DNA of 32,726 nucleotides from Zoogloea oleivorans (GTDB lineage: Bacteria; Pseudomonadota; Gammaproteobacteria; Burkholderiales; Rhodocyclaceae). Positions 1-7,861 of the stretch are shown in pieces; within the stretch, counting starts at the first letter, position 1; every line of letters starts with the position of its first letter. The translations under genes and the position numbers were made by a program. The stretch covers positions 199,234 to 231,959 of the forward strand of contig NZ_SDKK01000009.1 in assembly GCF_008107625.1 (NCBI RefSeq), read 5' to 3'. The notes under the pieces were generated by a model. That model ran no database searches. It was not told where the DNA came from and saw only the letters and a list, made by a program, of their open reading frames with translations.

Positions 1-1
1 G

Positions 2-121
2 GAACAGGTCGCCGCCTGGATCGCCCTTTACCGGGCCGTCGGCGGTGGCTGGACCCGCAGCGACACCCACCCCGATACCCCCATTGCCCCCCAGGCCGCC
101 CTCGCCGGAGACGCCCAATGA
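2..121 (+). CDS. RND efflux outer membrane factor, C-terminal end (partial)
   Basis: The first 40 codons of the window, in frame from base 2, end in TGA at 119-121 and encode the last residues of a protein containing the segment ALYRAVGGGW. That segment is characteristic of the C-terminus of NodT/OprM-type outer membrane channel lipoproteins. The stop overlaps the start of the next gene as ATGA, so the two are translationally coupled. The next two genes are an adaptor and an RND pump, which fits a complete tripartite efflux operon whose first gene starts outside the window. Only the tail is visible, so the assignment rests on the short motif plus context. Confidence 0.75.
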   Translation, partial: EQVAAWIALYRAVGGGWTRSDTHPDTPIAPQAALAGDAQ

Positions 122-1263
122 TTTCCCCCCGTATGCCGCTTTTCGCCCTGCTCACCCTCGCCAGCCTGCTCGCCGGCTGCTCCGGCGGATCCGAAGCCCC
201 CGCCGCACCGGCGCCGGCTGCCCCTGCCAGCCCGGCCAAGCCGGCGCTGGCGGTGGTCACCGTCCAGCCCGAAACCCGCGACATGGAACGTCGCCTGACC
301 GCCAACGGCAGCGTCGCCGCCTGGCAGGAAGCCTCCCTCGGCACCGAAGCCAGCGGGCTGCGCCTGGTGGACATCAAGGTGAACGTCGGCGCCCGCGTCA
401 AAAAGGGCGAAGTACTGGCCGAATTCGCCACCGACATGCCCCTCGCCGAACAGGCCCAAGCCCGCGCCAGCCTGGCCGAAGCCGACGCCACCCTGCTGGA
501 AGCCCGTGCCAACGCCACCCGCGCCCGCAGCGCCGACGCCGCCATCGCCCTCAGCGCGCAGCAGATCCAGCAATACCTCACCATAGAAGCCGCCGCCGAA
601 GCCCGCAAGCTCGCTGCGAAGGCCAGCCTCAACGCGGCTGACCTGCGCCTGCGCCACACCCGTGTGCTGGCCAGCGACGACGGCGTGATCTCCTTCCGCG
701 CCGCGGCCGCCACCGTCGGCGCCGTGGTGCCCCAAGGTCAGGAACTGTTCCGCCTGATCCGCCAGAGCCGTCTTGAATGGCGCGCCGAAGTTCCGGCTGC
801 CCAGCTCGGCCAGGTGCGCCCCGGCCAGGCCGTGCGCCTCACCGCCCCCGGCGGCGCAATCGTGGCCGGCAAGGTGCGCACTGTCGCCCCCACCGTGGAC
901 GCGCAAACCCGCAACGCCCTCGTCTATGTGGATGTGCCGGCCAGCGCCGGCAACGGTCCCGAAGCCCCGCTCAAGGCCGGCATGTTTGCCCGCGGCGAGT
1001 TCGAGCTGGCACGCAGCCGCGGCCTCACCGTGCCGCGCCAGGCCGTGGCCCTGCGTGACGGCTTCGACTACGTCTTCCTCCTCGGTGCCGACCAGCGCGT
1101 CACCCAGACCAAGGTCCAGGTCGGTTACCGCGACCAGGACCGGGTCGAGATCCTCTCCGGCCTCAAGCCCGACACCCGGGTCGTCGCCAGCGGCGCCGGC
1201 TTCCTGAACGACGGCGACCTGGTCAAGGTGGTCGAAGCGGGCAGCGCCCCGGCCGCCAAGTGA
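118..1263 (+). CDS. RND efflux periplasmic adaptor lipoprotein (HlyD/MFP family)
   Basis: This is the membrane-fusion subunit that links the inner-membrane RND pump to the outer-membrane channel. The 381-residue product starts with a lipoprotein signal (LLAGC, lipidated Cys21), followed by an Ala/Pro-rich linker to about residue 43. A lipoyl-like half-motif (VNVGARVKKGEVLAEF) lies around residues 88-103. An Ala/Glu-rich coiled-coil hairpin spans about 107-185, the second lipoyl half and beta-barrel follow, and the C-terminal membrane-proximal domain contains LKAGMFARGEFEL and VPRQAV. The length is normal for AcrA-like adaptors. The ATG overlaps the preceding stop, and the pump gene starts 10 nt downstream. 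The substrate cannot be read from the sequence. Confidence 0.93.
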   Translation: MISPRMPLFALLTLASLLAGCSGGSEAPAAPAPAAPASPAKPALAVVTVQPETRDMERRLTANGSVAAWQEASLGTEASGLRLVDIKVNVGARVKKGEVLAEFATDMPLAEQAQARASLAEADATLLEARANATRARSADAAIALSAQQIQQYLTIEAAAEARKLAAKASLNAADLRLRHTRVLASDDGVISFRAAAATVGAVVPQGQELFRLIRQSRLEWRAEVPAAQLGQVRPGQAVRLTAPGGAIVAGKVRTVAPTVDAQTRNALVYVDVPASAGNGPEAPLKAGMFARGEFELARSRGLTVPRQAVALRDGFDYVFLLGADQRVTQTKVQVGYRDQDRVEILSGLKPDTRVVASGAGFLNDGDLVKVVEAGSAPAAK

Positions 1264-1273
1264 GCCCCCGGCC

Positions 1274-4200
1274 ATGAACTTCTCCTCCCTCTCCATCCGC
1301 AACCCCATCCCGGCGATCCTGCTCTTCGCCCTGCTCACCCTGGCCGGCCTGCTGGCCTTCCAGGGCTCCGGCGTGCAGGACTTCCCGGACATCGAACTGC
1401 CGGTGGTCACCGTCAGCGCCAGCCTGCCCGGCGCCGCCCCTGGCACGCTGGAAACCGAAGTCGCGCGCAAGCTCGAAAACAGCATCGCCACGCTGGCCCG
1501 CATCAAGAAGATGTACACCACCATCCTCGATGGCGAGGTGACGATCTCCATCGAGTTCGAGCTGGAAAAGAACGCCAACGAGGCCGAGACCGAAGTGCGT
1601 GCCGCCGTCAGCCGGGTGCGCTCCGACCTGCCCGCCGACGTGCGCGAGCCGGTGGTCGCCAAGATCGCCACCGCCGGCCGGCCCCTCGGCGCATGGACGC
1701 TGAGTTCCGACAGCCTCGACGAGGAATCCCTCAGCTGGATGGTGGACGACGCCGTCACCAAGCGTCTGCTCGCCGTGAAAGGCGTCGGTGCGGTCAAGCG
1801 CATGGGCGGCCTGACCCGCGAAGTGCGCGTCGAACTCGATGCCGAACGCATGGCCGCCCTCGGCGTCAGCGCCGCCGATGTCTCGCGCCAGCTGCGCCGC
1901 AGCCAGATGGAAGCCCCCGGCGGGCGTGGCGACGTGGGCGGCGGCGAGCAAGCCGTGCGCACCATCGCCACGGTGGCCAGCGCCAGCGCCCTGGCCCAGC
2001 TCGACATCCCCCTCGCCGACGGCCGCAGCGTGCGTCTCGAACGCATCGCCCACATCGCCGACACCACCGCCGAGCGCCGCTCGGTAGCGCTGCTCGACGG
2101 CAAGCCGGTGGTCGGCTTCGAAGTCTCGCGCACCAAGGGCGCCAGCGAAATCAGCGTCGCCGCCGGTGTCGCCAAGGCCGTTGCCGACCTCTCCGCCGCC
2201 CATCCCGGCGTGCATTTCGCCCACGCCTACGACAACGTCGCCCCGGTACAGGAAAACTTCGACGGCTCGATGCACCTGCTCTACGAAGGCGCGCTGCTGG
2301 CCGTGCTGGTGGTGTGGTGGTTCCTGCGCGACTGGCGGGCCACCATCGTCGCCGCGCTGGCCCTGCCCCTGTCGGTGATTCCCACCTTCCTCGGCATGTA
2401 CTGGTTCGGCTTCACCCTCAACACCGTCACCCTGCTGTCGCTGGCCCTGGTGGTCGGCATCCTGGTGGATGACGCGATCGTCGAAATCGAGAACATCACC
2501 CGCCACCTGCGCATGGGCAAGAGCCCGGTCAAGGCCGCCATGGAGGCCGCCGACGAAATCGGCATGGCCGTCATCGCCACCACCTTCGCACTGGTCGCGG
2601 TCTTTCTGCCCACCGCCTTCATGTCGGGCATTGCCGGCAAGTTCTTCAAGCAGTTCGGATGGACCGCGGTGCTGGCCATCATCGCCTCGCTGGTAGTGGC
2701 CCGCCTGCTCACCCCGATGATGGCGGCCTACTTCCTCAAGCCGACCGCCGAAACCGTCGAGCGTGAAGGCTGGACGATGCAGCGCTACATGACGCTCATG
2801 CAGTGGTGCCTGCGCCATCGCCTCACCACGGTGCTGGCGGCGGTCGCCTTCTTCATTGGCTCGGTGATGCTGATTCCGCTGCTGCCGACCGGCTTCGTGC
2901 CCCCCGCCGACCGCGCCCAGACCCTGGTGAACGTCGAACTGCCCCCCGGCAGCACCCTGCAGGAAACCCGCGACGCCGCCGAACGGGCGCGCCAGGCCAT
3001 CGCCGCCATGCCCGACGTGAAGGCCGTCTTCAGTTCCGTCGGCGGTGGCGCCGCCGGCGACGGCTTCAACCCGGGCGCCGCTGCCGAAGTGCGCCGGGCG
3101 GTGCTCACCGTCACCCTCAGCCACCGCACCGAACGGCCGCGCAACCAGCAGGCCGTCGAAGTGGAAATGCGCGAACGCCTCGCCGTGCTGCCCGGCGTGC
3201 GCGTCACCGTCGGCCCGGCCGACTCCGGCGTAAAGATGATCCTCGTCCTCAAGAGCGACGATCCGGCCGCCCTCGCCGCCGCCGCCCAGGCCGCCACCCG
3301 CGACCTGCGCACCCTGCAGGGCGTCGGCAACGTCACCTCCAGCGCCAGCCTGGTGCGGCCGGAGATCATCGTGCGCCCCGACTTCGCCCGTGCCGCCGAT
3401 CTGGGCGTCAGCGCCGACGCCATCGGCGAGACCGTGCGAGTGGCCACCGCCGGCGACTACGACGTGGGCCTCGCCAAGCTCAACCTCGAACGCCGCCAGG
3501 TGCCGATCCGCGTCAAGCTCGGTAACGACGTGCGCGCCGACATGGCCGCCATCGGCCGCCTCGGCGTGCCTGGCAAGCATGGCCCGGTGCTGCTCGCCAA
3601 CGTCGCCGACATCAGCGTGGACAGCGGCCCGGCCCAGGTGAACCGCCTCGACCGCAGCCGCAACGTGATCCTCGAAGTGGAACTGGGCCAGCGCGAACTC
3701 GGCGAGGTCTATGCCGAAGCCCTCGCCATGCCGGCCCTGCGCGAGCTGCCGGCCGGCGTGCGCCTGGCTGATTCGGGCGACGCCGAGATGATGCAGGAGC
3801 TGTTCGGCAGCTTCGGCCTCGCCATGGGCATCGGCGTGCTGTGCATCTACATGGTGCTGGTGCTGCTCTTCAAGGGCTTTACCCAGCCGGTGACCATTCT
3901 GGCGGCCCTGCCGCTGGCCATCGGCGGCGCCTTCGTGGCCTTGCTGCTGACCCGCAGCAGCTTCTCGATGCCCTCGCTGATCGGCCTCCTGATGTTGATG
4001 GGCGTGGTCACCAAGAATTCCATCCTGCTTGTCGAATACGCCATCGAGGCCCGTCACGGCCGCGGCGGCCCGCCCCTCGGGCGCTTCGACGCGCTGGTGG
4101 ATGCCTGCCGCAAGCGCGCCCGTCCCATCGTCATGACCTCCCTGGCCATGGGCGCCGGCATGCTCCCCATCGCCATGGGCCTGGGCGCCGACCCGAGCTT

Positions 4201-4372
4201 CCGCGCGCCGATGGCGATTGCCGTGATCGGCGGCCTGATCACCTCGACGCTGCTCAGCCTGCTTGTGGTGCCCGCGGTATACACCTACGTGGATGACCTG
4301 GAGGTGCTTTTGGCGCGAATCTTCGGGCCGCGGCGCGCGGCGCTGCCGGCAAGCCCGGCGACACCCGAATGA
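1274..4372 (+). CDS. RND multidrug efflux permease (AcrB/MexB-like, HAE1 type)
   Basis: This is an inner-membrane proton-driven efflux pump of 1032 residues, the usual length for the hydrophobe/amphiphile RND family. It has TM1 near residues 12-30, a large periplasmic porter loop, then TM2 onwards beginning at FLRDWRATIV (about 350). TM4 carries the paired proton-relay aspartates in VVGILVDDAIVEIEN (Asp399-Asp400, matching AcrB Asp407-408). A second periplasmic loop follows, with the C-terminal TM bundle containing KNSILLVEYAIE. It lies 10 nt after the adaptor gene with only a weak ribosome binding site, which suggests coupled translation. Trimer formation and drug/solvent export are inferred from the family. 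No local regulator is visible on this side of the operon. Confidence 0.95.
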   Translation: MNFSSLSIRNPIPAILLFALLTLAGLLAFQGSGVQDFPDIELPVVTVSASLPGAAPGTLETEVARKLENSIATLARIKKMYTTILDGEVTISIEFELEKNANEAETEVRAAVSRVRSDLPADVREPVVAKIATAGRPLGAWTLSSDSLDEESLSWMVDDAVTKRLLAVKGVGAVKRMGGLTREVRVELDAERMAALGVSAADVSRQLRRSQMEAPGGRGDVGGGEQAVRTIATVASASALAQLDIPLADGRSVRLERIAHIADTTAERRSVALLDGKPVVGFEVSRTKGASEISVAAGVAKAVADLSAAHPGVHFAHAYDNVAPVQENFDGSMHLLYEGALLAVLVVWWFLRDWRATIVAALALPLSVIPTFLGMYWFGFTLNTVTLLSLALVVGILVDDAIVEIENITRHLRMGKSPVKAAMEAADEIGMAVIATTFALVAVFLPTAFMSGIAGKFFKQFGWTAVLAIIASLVVARLLTPMMAAYFLKPTAETVEREGWTMQRYMTLMQWCLRHRLTTVLAAVAFFIGSVMLIPLLPTGFVPPADRAQTLVNVELPPGSTLQETRDAAERARQAIAAMPDVKAVFSSVGGGAAGDGFNPGAAAEVRRAVLTVTLSHRTERPRNQQAVEVEMRERLAVLPGVRVTVGPADSGVKMILVLKSDDPAALAAAAQAATRDLRTLQGVGNVTSSASLVRPEIIVRPDFARAADLGVSADAIGETVRVATAGDYDVGLAKLNLERRQVPIRVKLGNDVRADMAAIGRLGVPGKHGPVLLANVADISVDSGPAQVNRLDRSRNVILEVELGQRELGEVYAEALAMPALRELPAGVRLADSGDAEMMQELFGSFGLAMGIGVLCIYMVLVLLFKGFTQPVTILAALPLAIGGAFVALLLTRSSFSMPSLIGLLMLMGVVTKNSILLVEYAIEARHGRGGPPLGRFDALVDACRKRARPIVMTSLAMGAGMLPIAMGLGADPSFRAPMAIAVIGGLITSTLLSLLVVPAVYTYVDDLEVLLARIFGPRRAALPASPATPE

Positions 4373-4480
4373 ATTGCCTTGAGGAACAATTGGGATTAGC
4401 CTAGGTCTTGATATTCAGGTGGCTGCAGACCACCGCACCGCGCACCTTCCTTCTATTTTGTTATGACTCTGGAGAACGCC

Positions 4481-4789
4481 ATGAGCGACGCACAAGTTAC
4501 CAAGGACAAACTGGTTTCCGACTTCAAGGCCGTTGTTGCCGACACCGAAGAACTGCTCAAGCTGACCGCTGGCCAGGCCGGCGACAAGGTGGCCGACGTA
4601 CGCAGCCGCCTCAGCGACAGACTGGTCAATGCCAAGTACAAGCTGCAGGACCTGGAAGCCGCTGTTGTTGAAAAGACCAAGGCTGCCGCCCGCGTCACCG
4701 ACGACTACGTGCATGAAAACCCCTGGAAGGCTGTCGGCGTTGCTGCCGGGGTTGGTTTCCTGCTCGGCCTGCTGGTCAACCGCCGCTAA
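4481..4789 (+). CDS. DUF883 / YqjD-ElaB-type membrane-anchored protein
   Basis: This 102-residue protein has a charged, helical N-terminal part (about residues 1-78) likely to form a coiled coil. It ends in the typical DUF883 tail, with NPWKAVGVAAGVGFLLG followed by LLVNRR, a single C-terminal membrane anchor. E. coli YqjD and ElaB are inner-membrane, stationary-phase proteins reported to associate with ribosomes. I chose ATG 4481 because GGAG lies 6 nt upstream (4471-4474); the earlier in-frame ATG at 4463 has no Shine-Dalgarno and would place that GGAG inside the gene. It is followed by yqjE- and yqjK-like genes in the same order as in enterobacteria. Confidence 0.88.
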   Translation: MSDAQVTKDKLVSDFKAVVADTEELLKLTAGQAGDKVADVRSRLSDRLVNAKYKLQDLEAAVVEKTKAAARVTDDYVHENPWKAVGVAAGVGFLLGLLVNRR

Positions 4790-4804
4790 GCGCAGCGCTC
4801 CCGA

Positions 4805-5188
4805 ATGAGCGATTCCGCGCCCTCGCGCCTCGGCGAGTCCCTCAAGGGGCTTGCCGATTCCGGGCTGGCTACCGTCCAGACCCGGCTCGAACTCTTCGCT
4901 GTTGAGCTGAAGGAAGAAAAGCTGCGCGCTGGCAGTTTCCTCTTTGAAACTGTCCTCGCCGCCCTCTTTGTCGGCTTCGGCATCGTTTTTCTGCTGGTTT
5001 TCATCACCGTGCTGCTGTGGGAGAGTCATCGTCTGCTGGCTTTTGGCCTTGCCACTGCTGCGCTGCTGGTAGCCGGCGTCTGGTTCGCCAGCCGTGCCGC
5101 CACCCGCCTGCGCAGTGGCTCGCGCCTGTTCGCCTCGAGCCTGGCCGAACTCGCCCAGGACCGCGAGGCTCTGCGGCACAGGGAATGA
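4805..5188 (+). CDS. YqjE-like phage-holin-family membrane protein
   Basis: This is a 127-residue protein of the YqjE/'putative Holin-X' family. An amphipathic N-terminal helix (about 10-40) is followed by two hydrophobic segments, roughly residues 40-67 and 75-97, joined by a short polar turn, with a basic C-terminus. It begins 15 nt after the DUF883 gene and its TGA overlaps the next start as ATGA, so all three form one operon. The holin label comes from family naming only; nothing here suggests phage lysis. In enterobacteria the same trio is a general-stress operon of the cell envelope. Confidence 0.85.
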   Translation: MSDSAPSRLGESLKGLADSGLATVQTRLELFAVELKEEKLRAGSFLFETVLAALFVGFGIVFLLVFITVLLWESHRLLAFGLATAALLVAGVWFASRAATRLRSGSRLFASSLAELAQDREALRHRE

Positions 5189-5469
5189 GCCCGGAACTCG
5201 TCGAGCTTGCCCTGCGCAAGCAGCGCCTGCAGATGCGTTCCGCCGCCCAGCGCGACGCCCTTATCCAGCACGCCAGCACCTTCACGCCGCTGCTGCGCGG
5301 CGTCGACCGGATCGCCGATGGCATTCACTGGGCGCGCAACAATGCACCCATCGTTTCCGGCATCGCGATCTTCCTGCTCGTTGTGCGTCCCCGCGCCACC
5401 CTGCGCTGGGCCCGTCGTGGCTGGCTCGGCTGGCAGCTCGTACGCCGTGCCCGCAACCTGATTCCCTGA
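5185..5469 (+). CDS. YqjK-like small membrane protein
   Basis: The 94-residue product has a basic helical N-terminus (ELALRKQRLQMRSAAQR), one hydrophobic segment at about 55-68 (PIVSGIAIFLLVV), and an Arg/Trp-rich C-terminal tail (RWARRGWLGWQLVRRARN). The start is the ATG at 5185, which overlaps the TGA of the preceding gene; longer in-frame starts would run through the YqjE-like gene. Order and shape match YqjK, the third member of the yqjD-yqjE-yqjK operon. The biochemical function is unknown. Confidence 0.8.
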   Translation: MSPELVELALRKQRLQMRSAAQRDALIQHASTFTPLLRGVDRIADGIHWARNNAPIVSGIAIFLLVVRPRATLRWARRGWLGWQLVRRARNLIP

Positions 5470-5485
5470 CTCTTACCGTACTGCC

Positions 5486-6043
5486 ATGACCGTCGATCTG
5501 GAAGAAATCCGTCGCGCCCGCGAAGAGGCGGACTGCCTGTGCACCCCGGCTGAAGTGGATGAGGCGCTCGATCGCCTCGCCGCCGACATCACCGTGCGCC
5601 TGCACGACAAGAACCCGCTGATCTATGTGGTCATGAATGGCGGGCTGATTCTTGCCGGCCGCCTGCTCCCGCGCCTGCCTTTCCCACTCGAACTGGCCTA
5701 TCTGCACGCTACCCGTTACGGCCACGCCCTGAAGGGCACGCTACTCGACTGGCGCGTGCGCCCCACGCAGGATCTGCGCGATCGCAACGTGCTGGTTCTC
5801 GACGACATTCTCGACGAGGGGCACACCCTCGCCGCGATCATCGACTACCTGAAGGCCGAAGGCGCGCGGGAGGTGAGTTCCGCGGTGCTGGTGCACAAGG
5901 TGCATGAACGCAAGGCCTATCCCGGCATGCGGGCCGACTTTACCGGTCTTGATGTGGCCGACCGCTTCCTGTTTGGCGGCGGCATGGACTACAAGGGCTA
6001 CTGGCGCAACGCACCGGGGATTTACGCGCTGAAGGACCACTGA
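5486..6043 (+). CDS. hpt: Hypoxanthine-guanine phosphoribosyltransferase
   Basis: This cytoplasmic purine-salvage enzyme transfers the phosphoribosyl group of PRPP to hypoxanthine or guanine. The 185-residue length is normal. The type I PRT signature VLVLDDILDEGHTL (about residues 102-115) contains the acidic pair and the PRPP loop, and a VVMNGG loop lies near residues 48-53. LVHKVHERKAY and the Asp-containing GLDVADRFLFGGGMDYKGYWRN near the C-terminus match the base-recognition region. It starts 16 nt after the YqjK-like gene and may share that transcript, although no strong Shine-Dalgarno is visible. It ends just before a REP-like palindromic doublet that separates it from the convergent marR gene. 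Confidence 0.92.
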   Translation: MTVDLEEIRRAREEADCLCTPAEVDEALDRLAADITVRLHDKNPLIYVVMNGGLILAGRLLPRLPFPLELAYLHATRYGHALKGTLLDWRVRPTQDLRDRNVLVLDDILDEGHTLAAIIDYLKAEGAREVSSAVLVHKVHERKAYPGMRADFTGLDVADRFLFGGGMDYKGYWRNAPGIYALKDH

Positions 6044-6054
6044 GACCGGTAATC

Positions 6055-6122
6055 GTGGGTCGGACTTCAGTCCGACTGCACACTGCGATTCACGGCGCCT
6101 GTCGGGCTGCAGCCCGACCCAC
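6055..6122. repeat. REP-like palindromic doublet
   Basis: Two palindromic 22-base arms face each other across a 24-base spacer. The left arm (6055-6076) contains GTCGGACTTCAGTCCGAC and the right arm (6101-6122) contains GTCGGGCTGCAGCCCGAC, with GTGG on the outer left and CCAC on the outer right. Each arm can fold on itself, and the outer arms can also pair with each other. The left arm recurs exactly at 26797-26818. It lies between two convergent genes, where it could act as a bidirectional terminator or mRNA-stabilising element. This looks like a dispersed REP/BIME-type element. Confidence 0.8.
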
Positions 6123-6130
6123 GGGGAGTT

Positions 6131-6565
6131 TCAGCGGCTCCGGGAGATCTGCTCCATCAGCCCCCGCCACGCGGCCTCGGCCTCCAGTCCTGCGTCGGCG
6201 AAGACCTTTTCCAGCATTGCCAGCTGCGTGCCCGACAGCGCCGCTTCCAGCGCAGCGCCCGCGTCGGTCAGCACCAGTTGTTTCACGCGCCGGTCGTGTT
6301 CGGCCGGCGTGGCGGCAATCAGCCCCTTGTCCACCAGTTCCCGCAGCGGCGCATGCAGCGCCTGCTTGCTCACGTCCAGCACGCCGAGCAGCGCATTGAC
6401 GGCGATACCGGGGCTGCGGGCGACGAAATACAGGATGCGGTGATGGACGCGCCCGAGGCCGCGCTCGGCGAGGATGCGGTCGGGTGGCGTCGTGAAGGCG
6501 CGGTAGGCGAAGAAGAAAACTTCGATGGATTCGCGCAGTTCGGCCTGGCGCTTCGGGTCAATCAT
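6131..6565 (-). CDS. MarR-family transcriptional regulator
   Basis: This 144-residue winged-helix regulator has an N-terminal dimerisation helix (about 5-25), then GRVHHRILYFVAR (about 38-50) and the recognition region NALLGVLDVSKQALHAPLRELVDKGLI (about 57-83). The wing EHDRRVKQLVLTDAG (about 89-103) and a C-terminal dimer helix follow. I chose the ATG at 6565, with GGGAG about 10 nt upstream; an in-frame ATG at 6595 has no Shine-Dalgarno and would place the start against the inverted repeat. It is divergent from the PLP aminotransferase at 6650, and a perfect inverted repeat between them suggests it controls that gene and itself. The ligand is unknown. Confidence 0.9.
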   Translation of the reverse strand: MIDPKRQAELRESIEVFFFAYRAFTTPPDRILAERGLGRVHHRILYFVARSPGIAVNALLGVLDVSKQALHAPLRELVDKGLIAATPAEHDRRVKQLVLTDAGAALEAALSGTQLAMLEKVFADAGLEAEAAWRGLMEQISRSR

Positions 6566-6602
6566 CTTGACAGGGCTCCCGGGGAGGATCAGCATTGAAT
6601 AG

Positions 6603-6617
6603 GTCAATGTTATTGAC
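6603..6617. promoter_or_regulatory. Candidate MarR operator (GTCAAT-3-ATTGAC)
   Basis: This is a perfect 6-bp inverted repeat, GTCAAT and ATTGAC, separated by 3 bases in the 84-bp gap between the divergent marR and aminotransferase genes. Its size and position fit an autoregulatory MarR site. The ATTGAC half could also supply a -35 hexamer. Binding is inferred from position only. Confidence 0.45.
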
Positions 6618-6649
6618 TTATCCCCCCTTACGCAATCCAGGAGATTTCC

Positions 6650-7813
6650 ATGTCGTCCAGCTCTGCCCCCCGCCAGCTTCCGTCCCTTTCCGCCCGTGTG
6701 CACGACCTGCACGCGTCGCCGATCCGGGAGATCCTGGCAGTCGTAGGGCGGCCCGGAATGATCTCGTTTGCGGGCGGCCTGCCGGCGGCCGAGACCTTTC
6801 CCGACTTCGGCCTGTCGGCCCCGGACTCGGTCCTGCAATACGGCCCCACCGAGGGTGACCCGGCCCTGCGCGAGCGCATCGCCGAAGAACTCGCCGACGT
6901 CGGCCTCGATTGCGGGCCCGAGCAGGTGCTGGTGCTGTCCGGCTCCCAGCAGGGCATCGACCTGGTGGGCAAGCTGTTCATCGATCCGGGTACGACGGTG
7001 GCCGTGGAGTCCCCCACTTATCTGGCGGCGCTGCAGGTGTTCCGCTTCTTTGGCGCGCGCTTTGCGCCCTTTACCGCCGACACCGTGAGCGCCGCCGGAT
7101 TCCGCGACGCAAAACCGGCCTTCGCCTACGCCATTCCGACCTTCCAGAACCCCACCGGCCACTGCTACACCACTGCTCAGCGGGACGCACTGGCCGCCGC
7201 CTGTGAAGGCGCCGGCGTGCCGCTGTTCGAGGACGATCCCTACCGTGATCTGGTGTACGACGCCTGCGAGCGCCGCCCGGTGTGCGCCGGTCTGAAGGAC
7301 AGCCCGTGGATCTACCAGGGCTCCTTCTCGAAGAGCCTGGCGCCGGGCCTGCGCCTGGGCTTTCTGGCCGCCTCGCCGGAGTTCTTCACCTACCTGGTGC
7401 GCCTCAAGCAGGCCGCCGACCTGCACAGTAACCGGCTCAGCCAGTGGCTGGTGCTGCAACAGCTCGAATCCCCCGAGCGGCGCGAACGCCTCGCCGGGCT
7501 GGCCGATTTTTACCGCAAGAAGCGTGATCTCTTCGAGCTGGCACTGGAACGCCACTTCGGCGCCCTGGCGAGCTGGGAAACGCCGGCCGGTGGCCTGTTC
7601 TTCTGGCTCACGCTGAATCGCCGCATCGACACCCGCAAGCTGCTGCCGATAGCCATTGAACAGGGCGTCGCTTTCATGCCCGGCGAAGCCTTCTACCCGG
7701 ACAGCCCGGCCGCCACCGGTACCCTGCGCCTCAACTTCAGCCACGCGGCCGATGATGAAATCGACCGTGGCCTAGCCCAGCTGGCTGCACTGGTGGGCGC
7801 CCAGCAGGATTGA
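6650..7813 (+). CDS. PLP-dependent aminotransferase, fold type I (2-aminoadipate/LysN-MocR-like class)
   Basis: This 387-residue cytoplasmic aminotransferase has the class I/II motifs in order. These are ISFAGGLPAAETFPD near the N-terminus (38-52), YGPTEGDPALRE (64-75), PTFQNPTG with Asn167, FEDDPY with Asp196 that contacts the pyridine nitrogen, and GSFSKSLAPGLRLG with the Schiff-base Lys228. The N-terminal GGLP and the overall spacing resemble 2-aminoadipate/valine-pyruvate-type enzymes and the catalytic domain of MocR regulators, but there is no HTH domain. AGGAG lies 7 nt before ATG 6650. The divergent MarR gene probably regulates it. The amino-acid substrate cannot be decided from sequence. 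Confidence 0.9.
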   Translation: MSSSSAPRQLPSLSARVHDLHASPIREILAVVGRPGMISFAGGLPAAETFPDFGLSAPDSVLQYGPTEGDPALRERIAEELADVGLDCGPEQVLVLSGSQQGIDLVGKLFIDPGTTVAVESPTYLAALQVFRFFGARFAPFTADTVSAAGFRDAKPAFAYAIPTFQNPTGHCYTTAQRDALAAACEGAGVPLFEDDPYRDLVYDACERRPVCAGLKDSPWIYQGSFSKSLAPGLRLGFLAASPEFFTYLVRLKQAADLHSNRLSQWLVLQQLESPERRERLAGLADFYRKKRDLFELALERHFGALASWETPAGGLFFWLTLNRRIDTRKLLPIAIEQGVAFMPGEAFYPDSPAATGTLRLNFSHAADDEIDRGLAQLAALVGAQQD

Positions 7814-7861
7814 ATCCGCCCCCTGGTGGCAATCGCGAGGTCTGGTTGCGCCGGTCGGGCG

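Noticed and set aside
4418-4434. GGTGG/CCACC hairpin after the RND pump as a terminator
   Set aside because: The stem is only 5 bp and no T-run follows. It may equally be chance, so it is not listed.
4463-4480. Earlier ATG (4463) as start of the DUF883 protein
   Set aside because: It lacks a ribosome site and would include the GGAG that precedes ATG 4481.
4805-5469. Phage lysis cassette suggested by the holin-family protein
   Set aside because: No endolysin, spanin or phage gene is near. The three small genes match the yqjD-yqjE-yqjK chromosomal operon in order and topology.
6566-6595. Ten-residue longer MarR protein starting at 6595
   Set aside because: There is no Shine-Dalgarno ahead of it, and its start would abut the candidate operator; ATG 6565 has GGGAG upstream.
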